From an uncultured Eubacteriales bacterium (GTDB taxonomy: Bacteria; Bacillota; Clostridia; Oscillospirales; CAG-272), in NCBI GenBank assembly GCA_900546635.1, contig URDS01000001.1, positions 1-64,000 on the forward strand: a DNA stretch of 64,000 nt. The letters are read 5' to 3'. The notes beneath the pieces were generated by a model. It worked only from the letters and a program-made list of their open reading frames with translations, had not been told where the DNA came from and ran no database searches. Shown here piece by piece: positions 23,419 to 32,548 of the stretch; position 1 is the stretch's first letter, and each line of letters opens with the position of its first letter. A program made the position numbers and the translations under genes.

Positions 23419-26400
23419 TCAGTTGACGGCGCGAGTGTCGGGCAGGGCAATGCGGGTGAATAGGACACAGGCTTCGCTGCGCCGGATTTCGTCATTTGGC
23501 CGATAGTTCCCAGTGTCGGTATCTCCGCCGACAATGCCCGCGTTATAGAGCTTTTGTACGGCGCCGTAACAGGCCATATCGCTTGAAACATCCGGATTTG
23601 TGCCGCTGCGAAGGGCGGTATATTCCGTTTCCGGCAGAATACCGGCAAATACGATCGCCATATCGCCGCGGGAAATATTTGCATCGTAATTTGAAAATTG
23701 ACCTGCTGTGATGATATTGTTTTCAAGGCAGTACTCGACATACGGCGCGTACCAATTGGCGGCGCCCACGGCGTTGATTTCTTTTTGATAGTAGATGCTG
23801 TGAATGTTGGCTGCTGCGGTCAGCGCCTGCGCGACGGTAAAGTTGGAATCCGGGCTGAATGCGCGCTCTCCGGTACCGTTGGCGAGACCGATTTCATAAG
23901 CGCTTTTTATGAACGTGTAAAACCAATGAGATACGGAAATATCGGTAAATTGATTTTGATACGTGCGAATCGGCGGAAACTTTTCGGAGGTTTGGAGGGT
24001 GGAATGAAAACCGTCAATTTTCTCTGCAAGCGGCCGCGGGTTGAGATTGACTGTATAAACCGTATCAATATCCGCAGGCTTTTTGGATCCGCTGCCGATC
24101 ACCACACCGTTTTTGTCCGCCGTGTAGGGCTCGACGAATGCATATCTTCCGCTCGATGTGTCGGTTCCGATATAGGCGTGATAGCAGATCCATCCCTGAC
24201 CGTCCGTATCGGTTACGTAGGACGCATGACCGCAGCCGTTGATGCTTTCGGATTTTGACAAAATCGGTGTGGGCAATTTTTCCCAGTTCTTGATGTCGAG
24301 CGGATCGCCGCCGAGGTATTTGAGTTGTCCGAGCTTGTATTCGGTTGTCCAGTATCCGCTGCCTGAGTAAACGATATAAATTGAACCGTCGCTGCCGTAT
24401 ACGGCCGTTCCGCCCTCGACGACTTTCGGATAACCCGTACCGGTAGAGGCGTCATACGAATAACCGCCCATTTCCCAGGAATACTCCGGGACGCAGATTA
24501 CGCCGTATGAGTCGGTGATCGTCCACGGATTGGAGAGCTTTGCAATGTTGATCGTCTGGTGGAAATCCGGGGTGTTGCGGCCGGTTTCACCGACCCACAT
24601 GGTGTAAAATTGACCGTTTATCCGAATACCCGTTTGACCGGCAGCCCATGTTTCATTGGTCAGTTTGGGGTTATCCGGGCTTTCCACTTTGATCGGCACA
24701 TTTGCCTCTTTGGTAAGCGGATGTCCCCACGGTCCCATTAAATCGTCTGTCAGACATTTGATCACATACATGCGGTGATTGACATTATCGCCGTCGTCAC
24801 AGGCGATAAAGCAATACCAGCCTGCGTATTCCTCGCTGAAATCTTCCGGGCCAAAGTAATGAATTTCGGGTGACCAAAGGCTTTTCGACCACATTGTTCC
24901 CTCGGCCGGTTTGTAGATTAACTTTCCGGGATCATATTTTAAGTCACCGATGTTTGCCGCTTTATACAGCTTTAACTGCGATCCGGTGGTGGCAATATAG
25001 TAGTAATTGCCCTCGTGAAAGAACAGCCAGGGATCTGCGCCGTTTTGACGGATCGGATTGGTAAAGGACATGGTGCCGGTTTCGTTTTGGCGGATGTCGA
25101 TATAAGGAGCATGGTACAGTGTACTCGTCATACCGCCGTTTAGCGCTTCTGTGCCGAGAAAGTCGGTAACATGAGCGAACTCGCCGCCGTTGATGCGGAC
25201 AGTATAGCTGCCTGCATACGTTCCGAGTTTTGTGCTGGCCGCGGCGATGGTACCGTAAACGGTTCCGCCGTTGATTGTAAGCGTAATATTGGAATTCAGC
25301 GAAAGGTTGTTTGAATCCAGCGTGGAGGCAAAAATCCCCTGGTAGAAAGTGCCGCCGTTGATTTCGGCATGAATGTCGCCGTTGTGCGAAAGCGCTCCGC
25401 CGAGCGTGAGTCGTTCAAAAAATTCTCCGCCGTTGACGGTCAAACGGACATCAAGCGTTTTGCTGCCGTTTGTCGCGTTGCCGCCGCGTACTCTTTGCCA
25501 TTTGCCGCTGCTGATGGTCAGGTCGGTTTCGGGACGGCTGATTGAGGAGGCCCCGCCGCCCATGACAGAAAGGTATGTGTTGATATTGACGGCTTTTTCA
25601 CAGGTAATACGATCGCCGAGCGTCAGCTTGTAACCGTTTCCGTAAAGCGCGCTGTAGTTTTTTTCACAGACAAGCGTGATGTCGTGAAATTCGGTTTCAC
25701 CCCCGCAATAGAAGTTGGCCTGAAAATGCAGTTTGGCTTTATTTGACTTTGCATAGTCTATGCCGTCGTATACGGAGGTAATGGTGATTTTGGAAGGATT
25801 TGTCACGTTGATAAAAGCTTCGCTTACGGTGTAATCGCCGCAGACCACGATAACGCCTCCGTTTGGCAGGGCAGTATAAGCGTCTTTGAGACTGCCGAGC
25901 GGCTGCGAGGGCGTTATACCGTTGCCGGTGCCGCCGTTTGCAAGATAAACCGCATTTTCTTCACGGATGGAAAATAGGGAAGCGGCGTCGCCGAGGTCGG
26001 AGAGACGATAGAGCGATTGGTTTAGCTTGAGCGTACCCGGTACGCATTTGCCGCCCAGTATATAGGTATCGATTTTGCCGCCGTACAGGATGAGATCAAG
26101 CTGCTCTGTCACGTTGTTTAATTCCAGCTTCTGTATATTGCCGCCGCTGATGTTGAGGAAGAAACGCTTGATTTTACTGTCGGCGGTTTTGACGGTGTTG
26201 ATGATGCCGCTGATAATTTCAATTTCGGCCGATTTTGTACCGCCGACAATCGTGTTTGCAATCGCACCGTCCAGCGTGATGGATGCGTTTGCATTGCCGC
26301 CGCTGATCGTTCCGAAAATGCCGGTGTACAGCGCGGCGGAACCGGTCACATCGGCTTTACCGGACATTTTGACGGTATCCTGAATGATGAGATTCCCGTT

Positions 26401-27750
26401 TTGGGCATCAAAAACGCATGAATTTGCCGTAAGCGCGATATTATCAAATGTCGTTTTGCCGTTCAGCGTGTAAACACCGCCGACGATGAGCGCGCCGTTT
26501 TGGTCTGTACCGGTGATCTGCACGTCGGCGCTGTGTTCGGGTTCCGAAAAATTATGGAGTTGAACGGTGCCGACGACGGCAATTTCACCGCCCATTTTCG
26601 CAGCTTTTGTAAATGCGTCGGCAAAAGATGCGGGATCGGAGAGGGAAGCGCCGGTTCCGGCGGCACCGTCCTTCGCGTAAACCTTCGTAATATTGACGGT
26701 CGCATCAAAATCCGGGGTAACAAGCCCGATTTGCGACGGTTCGTAAAAGAGCGCGTTGTAATAAAGCGTTTTTGGCTTGTTGGACTTTCTTGCAAGCTCG
26801 GTAACTTCCGCATTGTTGTAGGACACCGTGGCTTTTTTGACGGTTGCGCCGGTCAGATATACGTCGGCTTTCCCAATGACGTTGTTGATGTGCAGTTGGT
26901 TGATGGTTCCGCCTGAAAGCGTTAAAAGCGCATTTCCGTTCAGCCGGCGGGAAACATCGCCGCCTGTGAACAGTTGGTTAATTCTTCCGCCGCTGACCGT
27001 GATTTTTGCATGATTGGAGTATTGGCGCTGCATGGAAGCGCCGTACACCTTAGAAATTAGGCCGCCGGAAATATCAATGTAATGCGTGCCGGTAAAGGCC
27101 ATGTTCTCCGCGCCGGGAGCAATGTGCCTCGAACCGCCGATTACGGTGAAAAACGTACCGCTTTGGATTGTAATATGCGAGTCTTTTGTTATGTCCGCAT
27201 CATTTGACGGGTTTTGGTAACCGCCGACGATATACACGCCGTCGCCGGCCCCCGTGTTTTGGGTTGTGACGCCCGTTCCGAAGGTAATGCGGTTGTAATT
27301 GGCCACAAAGTTGAGCGTGTTTCCAAATTCGATCCGGATATTTTCAAATCCGGTATTGCCGTTTAGTATGTAGCGGAGCGTATTGCCGAAAAGGAGTTTC
27401 GCGCCGTTTTTTCCGTAGTCGGTCACACCGTCGCTTGATGTGATCGTGATCGAGCCGGTATGCCTTGGTTCGGTCATACCCGAGGAGAATGTATAGGCGT
27501 TCATGACAACGATTCGCCCGCCGCTGTCCTTTAACCGATCGATTGCGACGGGGAGTGTTTTGAGCGGCGTTTCCGGTGTGGTGCCGGCCGCTTCGTCATT
27601 GCCGGCTTTAGAATCAACGTACACAACGATCTCCTCCGCGCTTGCCGCGGATGCATTCATTTGAAAGGCAAAAAATGTAAGTAGAGCGCATAGTGTGAGC
27701 ATACACAGACAGAGTATCCGTTTCGCGAAGCGTTCAAAAGCAGGATTCAT
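23419..27750 (-). CDS. Cell-wall beta-helix repeat / GH43 protein 2 with SLH repeats
   Basis: A 1443-aa surface protein. The signal peptide is about 1-39 (cleavage near ASAASA). Three beta-helix units have the same opening lines as in its neighbours (the first at EIVVYVDSKAGNDEAAGTTP). The GH43 propeller spans about 894-1250, with D906 in NGADPW, LWSPEIHY, and E1112 in VVEGG; the middle catalytic position reads WAAGQT (G1038). Unlike its two paralogues it ends with three S-layer homology repeats (about 1268-1317, 1330-1375, 1388-1437; FTDI..HWFYTFI, NWYAPYVEY, RRSEACVLFTRI), which bind pyruvylated wall polymers. Shared strings such as NWEKLPTPILSKS suggest it is closer to gene 3 than to gene 1. 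Confidence 0.82.
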   Translation of the reverse strand: MNPAFERFAKRILCLCMLTLCALLTFFAFQMNASAASAEEIVVYVDSKAGNDEAAGTTPETPLKTLPVAIDRLKDSGGRIVVMNAYTFSSGMTEPRHTGSITITSSDGVTDYGKNGAKLLFGNTLRYILNGNTGFENIRIEFGNTLNFVANYNRITFGTGVTTQNTGAGDGVYIVGGYQNPSNDADITKDSHITIQSGTFFTVIGGSRHIAPGAENMAFTGTHYIDISGGLISKVYGASMQRQYSNHAKITVSGGRINQLFTGGDVSRRLNGNALLTLSGGTINQLHINNVIGKADVYLTGATVKKATVSYNNAEVTELARKSNKPKTLYYNALFYEPSQIGLVTPDFDATVNITKVYAKDGAAGTGASLSDPASFADAFTKAAKMGGEIAVVGTVQLHNFSEPEHSADVQITGTDQNGALIVGGVYTLNGKTTFDNIALTANSCVFDAQNGNLIIQDTVKMSGKADVTGSAALYTGIFGTISGGNANASITLDGAIANTIVGGTKSAEIEIISGIINTVKTADSKIKRFFLNISGGNIQKLELNNVTEQLDLILYGGKIDTYILGGKCVPGTLKLNQSLYRLSDLGDAASLFSIREENAVYLANGGTGNGITPSQPLGSLKDAYTALPNGGVIVVCGDYTVSEAFINVTNPSKITITSVYDGIDYAKSNKAKLHFQANFYCGGETEFHDITLVCEKNYSALYGNGYKLTLGDRITCEKAVNINTYLSVMGGGASSISRPETDLTISSGKWQRVRGGNATNGSKTLDVRLTVNGGEFFERLTLGGALSHNGDIHAEINGGTFYQGIFASTLDSNNLSLNSNITLTINGGTVYGTIAAASTKLGTYAGSYTVRINGGEFAHVTDFLGTEALNGGMTSTLYHAPYIDIRQNETGTMSFTNPIRQNGADPWLFFHEGNYYYIATTGSQLKLYKAANIGDLKYDPGKLIYKPAEGTMWSKSLWSPEIHYFGPEDFSEEYAGWYCFIACDDGDNVNHRMYVIKCLTDDLMGPWGHPLTKEANVPIKVESPDNPKLTNETWAAGQTGIRINGQFYTMWVGETGRNTPDFHQTINIAKLSNPWTITDSYGVICVPEYSWEMGGYSYDASTGTGYPKVVEGGTAVYGSDGSIYIVYSGSGYWTTEYKLGQLKYLGGDPLDIKNWEKLPTPILSKSESINGCGHASYVTDTDGQGWICYHAYIGTDTSSGRYAFVEPYTADKNGVVIGSGSKKPADIDTVYTVNLNPRPLAEKIDGFHSTLQTSEKFPPIRTYQNQFTDISVSHWFYTFIKSAYEIGLANGTGERAFSPDSNFTVAQALTAAANIHSIYYQKEINAVGAANWYAPYVEYCLENNIITAGQFSNYDANISRGDMAIVFAGILPETEYTALRSGTNPDVSSDMACYGAVQKLYNAGIVGGDTDTGNYRPNDEIRRSEACVLFTRIALPDTRAVN

Positions 27751-27813
27751 AGGCTTACCTCATGAAAGTAAAATTTGCAGAGCGCGGGACAAGTGCAGCC
27801 GATCGTTTAAAAA

Positions 27814-27873
27814 GGAAAACATCCGGGGAGCGCAGCCGTTTTTCCAAATGTGCAGCGTTTCCGGATGTCTTCC
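27814..27873 (-). terminator. Terminator after GH43 gene 3
   Basis: A 13-bp stem with one mismatch (27814-27826 with 27861-27873), a large loop, and on the minus strand a TTTTT run after it. It separates gene 3 from gene 2, so gene 2 probably has its own promoter or is reached by read-through. Confidence 0.65.
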
Positions 27874-27905
27874 GCATTTTTGTATTTTACGATCGTGTAT
27901 CGTTT

Positions 27906-30900
27906 TTACTTTTCAATAGAACCAAAGTTGCTGATTTTTTCCGCCAGAGGTCTTGGATTGACGTTGACGGTATAGACTTTTGAGGGACTTTCGGGGCGCT
28001 TTGTGCCGTTTCCGATCACGACGCCGTTTTCATCGGCGGTGTAGGGTTCGACAAACGCATAGCGGCCGCTTGAGGTGTCCGTACCGAGGTATGCGTGATA
28101 GCAGATCCACCCCTGACCGTCCGTATCGGTTACGTAGGATGCGTGACCGCAGCCGTTTAGCTCGTTTGATTTTGACAAAATCGGGGTGGGCAATTTTTCC
28201 CAGTTTTTGATGTCGAGCGGGTCGCCGCCGAGATATTTGAGTTGTCCGAGCTTATATTCGGTTGTCCAATATCCGCTGCCTGAGTAAACGATGTATACCG
28301 AGCCATCGCTGCCATATACGGCCGTTCCGCCCTCTACAACCTGCGGGTGAACGCCGTCTTGTGAGCCGCCTTTTTCCCAAGTATATTCCGGTACGCAGAT
28401 GACGCCGTATGATTTAGTGATCGTCCACGGGTTGGACAACTTTGCAATATTGATGGTCTGATGGAAATCCGATGTGCCGCGGCCGGTTTCGCCGACCCAC
28501 ATGGTGTAAAGCTGACCGTCAATGCGAATCGCCGTTTGACCTGCCGCCCATGTCTCGCTGGTCAGTTCGGGAACGTCCGGGCTTTCTACTTTAATCGGTA
28601 CGTTTTCTTCTCCTGTAAGCGGATGCCCCCACGCACCCATAAGGTCATCTGTGAGGCATTTGATCACGTACATGCGGTGATTTGTATTGTCACCGTCATC
28701 GCAGGCAATAAAGCAATACCAACCGGCGTATTCCTCGCCGAAATCTTCAGGTCCGAAATAATGGATCTCAGGGGACCAGAGGTTTTTAGACCATGGTTTC
28801 CCGGCTTCGGGTTTATAAATCATTTGTCCGGCTGCGTAGGGAAGATCGCCGATATTGGCCGCTTTGTACAGCGTCAGCTGCGAGCCGGCCGTTGCAATGT
28901 AATAGTAGTTGCCGTCATGGTAAAAGAGCCACGGATCGGCGCCGTTTGAACGGATCGGATTGGTAAAGGACATGGTGCCGGTTTCTTTTGCATTGATGTC
29001 GATGCCGACTCCGACATGCAGAGAACTTGTCATAGTTCCGCTCATGCCTTCTGTTCCCGTAAGGTCGGTAAGATGGGAAAATTCGCCGCCGTTAATAGAA
29101 ACGGTATAGCTGCCGGTATAGGTTCCGAGTTTTTTGCGGGCCGGAGCAATGGTGCCGTAAACAGTACCGCCGTTTATGGTAAGCGTAACATTTGAATTTA
29201 CCGAAAGATTGGTTGCTTCCAGCGTGGATGCGAAAATACCTTGGTAGAAGATACCGCCGTTTATTTCCGCGTGAATATCGCCGCTGTGCGCGGCGCCGCT
29301 GCCAAGCGTTACCGGTTCGACAAATTCGCCGCCGTTTACGGTGAGGTTAACGGTCATATTCGCCGCGTCGCTGGCGTTGCCGCCGCGTACTCTTTGCCAT
29401 TTGCCGCTGTTAATGGTCAGATCCGTAGAGGAAAGTCCCGGCGTGCCTCCGCCCATTACGGAAAGATAGGTAGTTACGCTGCTGTGCTGTTCACTTATGA
29501 TGTTGTCGCCGAGCGTCAGTTTATTTCCGTTTGCGTACAGCGAACAGTAGCGTTTCGCGCAGATCAGCGTGATGTCGCGGAACTCGGTTTCGCCGCCGCA
29601 GTAGAAATCCGCGCTGAATTGGAAATTCGCGTTGTTTGTCTTGGCATAGTCCGTATCGCCATATACGGATGTAATGGTGATCTTGGATGTATTCTGTAAA
29701 TTGTTCAGTACGTTGCCGAGGGTATACGGACCGCAGATGACGATTACGCCGCCGCTTGGAAGCGCGGCATACGCGTCTTTCAGATTGCCAAACGGCATGG
29801 TGGGCGCCGTTCCGTTGCCTGTACCGCCGTTCATGAGGTAGACGACCTGTTCGTTGTTTACCGTGAACAGGGAAGCCGCCGCGCCGAGATCGGCCAGTTT
29901 GTAAAATGCTTCATTCAGCTTGGCTGTCCCCTGTACGTTGCTGCCATTTACCGCATAGGAAGCGATTTTACCGCCGTACAGGATGATTTCCAGATGCTCG
30001 CTGACATTGTTGAATTCGAGTTTCTGCACGCTGCCGCCGCTGATATTCAGACGGAAGCGCCGAATGGCGTCCTCCGTGGTTTTCAGCGTACCGACCGTGC
30101 CATCGGTGATTTCAATATCGGCCGATGCCGTTCCGCCGATTACCGTATCTGCATTTGCGCCGTTTATGACGATAACCGCATCAGAATTGCCGCCGTTTAC
30201 GATGCCGAAAGTACCGCTTTGCAGCACGGCGGAACCGATTACATCGGCTTTCCCGGACATGGTAACGCTCTCTTTGATCGTTAAGCTGCCGCCCTCGGCG
30301 TTCAATGTAGATTTATCCGCGTTCAGTGTGATTTTTTCAAAAGCGGTTTCACCGCCTAAGGTATAGACGCCGTCGATCAGAAGCGAACTTTCTTTGGCAG
30401 CGCCTTTAATCAGGATTTTATCGCTGTGCGCGGGTTCTGTAAAGTTTTTGATTTCAAGTGTATCGATGATTGCGATTTCACCGCCCATTTTGGCCGCTTT
30501 GGCAAACGCATCGGCAAAAGAAGCAGGATCGGTTTCAGTGGCGCCGGTGCCGGCAGCGCCCTCTTTCGCGTAAATTTTCGTACTGTTCGTTGTAGCGTCA
30601 AACTTTGAACCGATCGATTCGATAAAGGTCGGCTCATAGAAGAGCGCATTGTAATAAAGTGTTTTAATAGCGCCCGATTTTTTTGCAAGCTCGGTAATTT
30701 CCGCGTTGGCGTAGGAGATCGAAACGTTTTTGACAGTTGTTCCGGTCAGATGCACATTTGCTGCGCCGACGACATTGTTGATGTTTAGCTGATCGACCGC
30801 ACCGCCGGAAAGCGTAACGGTCGCATTGCCGTTGAGTCGGCGGGTGGCGTCACCGCCTGTGAACAACTGTTTGACCGTACCGCCGCTGACGGTAATGTTG

Positions 30901-31676
30901 GCGTTATTGGAATACTGTCTTTCCAGCGATCCGCCGTATACTTTCGAGACGGTGCCGCCGGAAATATCAATATAGTGTGTTCCGGTAAAGGTCATGTTCT
31001 TCGCGCCGGAGGCGACCTGTCTTGAACCGCCGGCGACGGCATAAAATGTTCCGCTCTGAATTGTAATGTGGGAATTTCTGGACACATCTACATCGTTGGC
31101 CGGACTCTGATAGCCGCCGATAACATAAATTCCGTTTCCGGCGCTTGTATTTTCGGTTATGACGTTTTGGCCGAAAGTAATGTAGTTATAATTTGCCACA
31201 AAGTTGAGCGTGCCTGAAAAATTGATCTGAATATTCTCAAATGTCGTGTCGCCGCCGAGCTGGTAGCGAAGCGCATTGCCGAATGCCAGCATAGCTCCGT
31301 CTTTTCCATAGTCGGTGTCGCCGTCGTTTGTGGTGATTGTGATCGGCGCGGTATGTATCGGTTCGGTAAGTTCGGAGGAAATCGCATAGGCGTCCATAAT
31401 CACGATTTGTCCGCCGATTTCTTTTAATTTCTGAATCGCGCACGGGAGGGTTTTCAGGGGCGTGTCCGGACTGTTCCCCTCGGCTTCATCACTGCCGATG
31501 CCGGAATGCACATAGATAACTTCCGTGTGAACAGGCGGTTCGGTTTGTTCCGTTTGCGTCGGTTCGGTCCCCTGGGTAGAATCTGTATCGGAGGAGGGAA
31601 CGGGCGTTTTTTCACCGCAGGCGGTGAAAAAACATACCAATATTAACGCAAACAGTACTGTTAAAAATTTTTTCAT
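27906..31676 (-). CDS. Lipoprotein beta-helix repeat / GH43 protein 3
   Basis: A 1256-aa lipoprotein. The signal peptide ends in the lipobox FTAC, with C20 the lipidated residue, then a Thr/Pro/Glu-rich spacer (about 22-52). Three beta-helix units follow, each with a DUF1565-like opening line (the first at VIYVHSGIGSDEAEGNSP). The GH43 propeller spans about 902-1250, with D914 in NGADPW, LWSPEIHY, E1115 in VVEGG, and WAAGQT (G1046) at the usual pKa-modulator Asp. It is first in the tandem set and has its own promoter. Anchoring in the membrane fits a role in capturing sugar near the cell. The substrate is not determined, and no transporter genes lie nearby. Confidence 0.82.
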   Translation of the reverse strand: MKKFLTVLFALILVCFFTACGEKTPVPSSDTDSTQGTEPTQTEQTEPPVHTEVIYVHSGIGSDEAEGNSPDTPLKTLPCAIQKLKEIGGQIVIMDAYAISSELTEPIHTAPITITTNDGDTDYGKDGAMLAFGNALRYQLGGDTTFENIQINFSGTLNFVANYNYITFGQNVITENTSAGNGIYVIGGYQSPANDVDVSRNSHITIQSGTFYAVAGGSRQVASGAKNMTFTGTHYIDISGGTVSKVYGGSLERQYSNNANITVSGGTVKQLFTGGDATRRLNGNATVTLSGGAVDQLNINNVVGAANVHLTGTTVKNVSISYANAEITELAKKSGAIKTLYYNALFYEPTFIESIGSKFDATTNSTKIYAKEGAAGTGATETDPASFADAFAKAAKMGGEIAIIDTLEIKNFTEPAHSDKILIKGAAKESSLLIDGVYTLGGETAFEKITLNADKSTLNAEGGSLTIKESVTMSGKADVIGSAVLQSGTFGIVNGGNSDAVIVINGANADTVIGGTASADIEITDGTVGTLKTTEDAIRRFRLNISGGSVQKLEFNNVSEHLEIILYGGKIASYAVNGSNVQGTAKLNEAFYKLADLGAAASLFTVNNEQVVYLMNGGTGNGTAPTMPFGNLKDAYAALPSGGVIVICGPYTLGNVLNNLQNTSKITITSVYGDTDYAKTNNANFQFSADFYCGGETEFRDITLICAKRYCSLYANGNKLTLGDNIISEQHSSVTTYLSVMGGGTPGLSSTDLTINSGKWQRVRGGNASDAANMTVNLTVNGGEFVEPVTLGSGAAHSGDIHAEINGGIFYQGIFASTLEATNLSVNSNVTLTINGGTVYGTIAPARKKLGTYTGSYTVSINGGEFSHLTDLTGTEGMSGTMTSSLHVGVGIDINAKETGTMSFTNPIRSNGADPWLFYHDGNYYYIATAGSQLTLYKAANIGDLPYAAGQMIYKPEAGKPWSKNLWSPEIHYFGPEDFGEEYAGWYCFIACDDGDNTNHRMYVIKCLTDDLMGAWGHPLTGEENVPIKVESPDVPELTSETWAAGQTAIRIDGQLYTMWVGETGRGTSDFHQTINIAKLSNPWTITKSYGVICVPEYTWEKGGSQDGVHPQVVEGGTAVYGSDGSVYIVYSGSGYWTTEYKLGQLKYLGGDPLDIKNWEKLPTPILSKSNELNGCGHASYVTDTDGQGWICYHAYLGTDTSSGRYAFVEPYTADENGVVIGNGTKRPESPSKVYTVNVNPRPLAEKISNFGSIEK

Positions 31677-31716
31677 TGTTTACCTCGCTTTGTTTGAATC
31701 CTTTTTTCTTACTTAA

Positions 31717-31745
31717 ATTATACCATATTGCTGAAAATAGGACAA
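31717..31745 (-). promoter_or_regulatory. Promoter of GH43 gene 3
   Basis: On the minus strand TTGTCC (31740-31745), 17 bp, and an extended -10 TGGTATAAT with TATAAT at 31717-31722, 40 bp before the ATG. The ribosome-binding site is GCGAGGTAA. Confidence 0.65.
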
Positions 31746-31835
31746 TGCAAAATTTTAACTCTTTCAAAAAAAAAGTTGTTGTTTACTGTCATAAATAAAA
31801 AAGAAATATTTCCCGAAGATTCGCCCGGAAAAACC

Positions 31836-31864
31836 TTGTAATTGTGCGGTAAATATGGTAGAAT
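31836..31864 (+). promoter_or_regulatory. Promoter of queT
   Basis: TTGTAA (31836-31841), 17 bp, TAGAAT (31859-31864) with an upstream TGG. Transcription would begin about at 31871, the first base of the riboswitch. Confidence 0.7.
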
Positions 31865-31870
31865 GCTTTT

Positions 31871-31911
31871 CGTGAGTTCGAAATCCTCCTCACATAAAAC
31901 AAAACTAGGAG
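31871..31911 (+). promoter_or_regulatory. PreQ1-I riboswitch
   Basis: The class I preQ1 aptamer pattern: stem GTGAG (31872-31876) with CTCAC (31888-31892), loop beginning TTC, then an A-rich tail ATAAAACAAAACTAGGAG that folds back as the H-type pseudoknot. The tail contains the AGGAG ribosome-binding site of queT, so preQ1 binding would block translation. The fit was read by eye against the known consensus; position and downstream gene both agree. Confidence 0.85.
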
Positions 31912-31919
31912 ATAGGAAA

Positions 31920-32402
31920 ATGAAACAAAAAAGCAAATTTCTCTGTCAGGGGGCGGTGATCGCCGCGCTCTATGTCGTACTTACCTGGCTTGCCGCGCTG
32001 CTGGGGCTTTCAAGCGGCGCGATACAGGTGCGCTTTTCAGAGGCGCTGTGCATATTGCCCTATTTTACCCCTGCCGCAATTCCGGGCTTGTTTATCGGCT
32101 GTATTCTGGCCAATCTTTTGACCGGCGCGGTGATTTGGGATGTCATTTTCGGCAGCTTGGCCACGCTGATCGGCGCATTTTTTGCATACGGTTTGCGGCG
32201 GTGCAAATGGCTGGTTCCGCTGCCGACTGTGCTTGCAAATATGCTGATTGTCCCTTTTGTGCTTCAGCTTGCCTACGGCGTGCCCGACGCATGGTGGTAT
32301 CTTGTGGCCACGGTCGGCGCGGGCGAGGTGATTTTCGTATACGGCCTTGGTATGCTTCTGCTGTTTGCGCTCGATAAGCGCGGCAAACGGATGTTTGGGT
32401 AA
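31920..32402 (+). CDS. queT: Queuosine precursor transporter QueT
   Basis: A 160-aa membrane protein with about five to six helices, the substrate-binding S component of an ECF transporter for preQ1 or queuine. The family pattern is AALYVVLTWLAA near the N-terminus, IQVRFSEALCILPYFTPAAIPGLFIGC, and WDVIFGSLATLIGA. The ATG at 31920 is used because the riboswitch-embedded AGGAG stands before it; the longer frame overlaps the aptamer. The ECF energising subunits are not in the window. Salvaged precursor feeds the queuosine modification of tRNA. Confidence 0.93.
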   Translation: MKQKSKFLCQGAVIAALYVVLTWLAALLGLSSGAIQVRFSEALCILPYFTPAAIPGLFIGCILANLLTGAVIWDVIFGSLATLIGAFFAYGLRRCKWLVPLPTVLANMLIVPFVLQLAYGVPDAWWYLVATVGAGEVIFVYGLGMLLLFALDKRGKRMFG

Positions 32403-32423
32403 AATAAAACTGAAATTATATAG

Positions 32424-32463
32424 CAAGCGGCTGAAATGCGAAAAAGACGCATGCAGCCGCTTG
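32424..32463 (+). terminator. Terminator after queT
   Basis: The inverted repeat CAAGCGGCTG (32424-32433) / CAGCCGCTTG (32454-32463), with an inner ATGCG/CGCAT pairing, is followed by a T-rich stretch. Confidence 0.7.
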
Positions 32464-32475
32464 TTTATGTTTTAT

Positions 32476-32515
32476 AAAAATCAAAACCACTGGTTTACCA
32501 GTGGTTTTGATTTTT
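32476..32515. terminator. Bidirectional terminator queT / fhs
   Basis: A 19-bp inverted repeat (32476-32494 with 32497-32515), A-rich on the left and T-rich on the right. It ends the long minus-strand purine operon. Its ATCAAAACCAC arm recurs in the terminator at 53906-53940. Confidence 0.88.
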
Positions 32516-32548
32516 TGCAATTCCTATCTTTAATCGACAGATTTTTCG

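Noticed and set aside
19214..31676. Repeated DNA in the three GH43 genes as a CRISPR array or insertion sequences
   Set aside because: The repeats are protein-coding beta-helix coils and paralogous propeller domains, with no regular spacers, inverted ends or transposase. I saw no CRISPR array or insertion sequence anywhere in the window.
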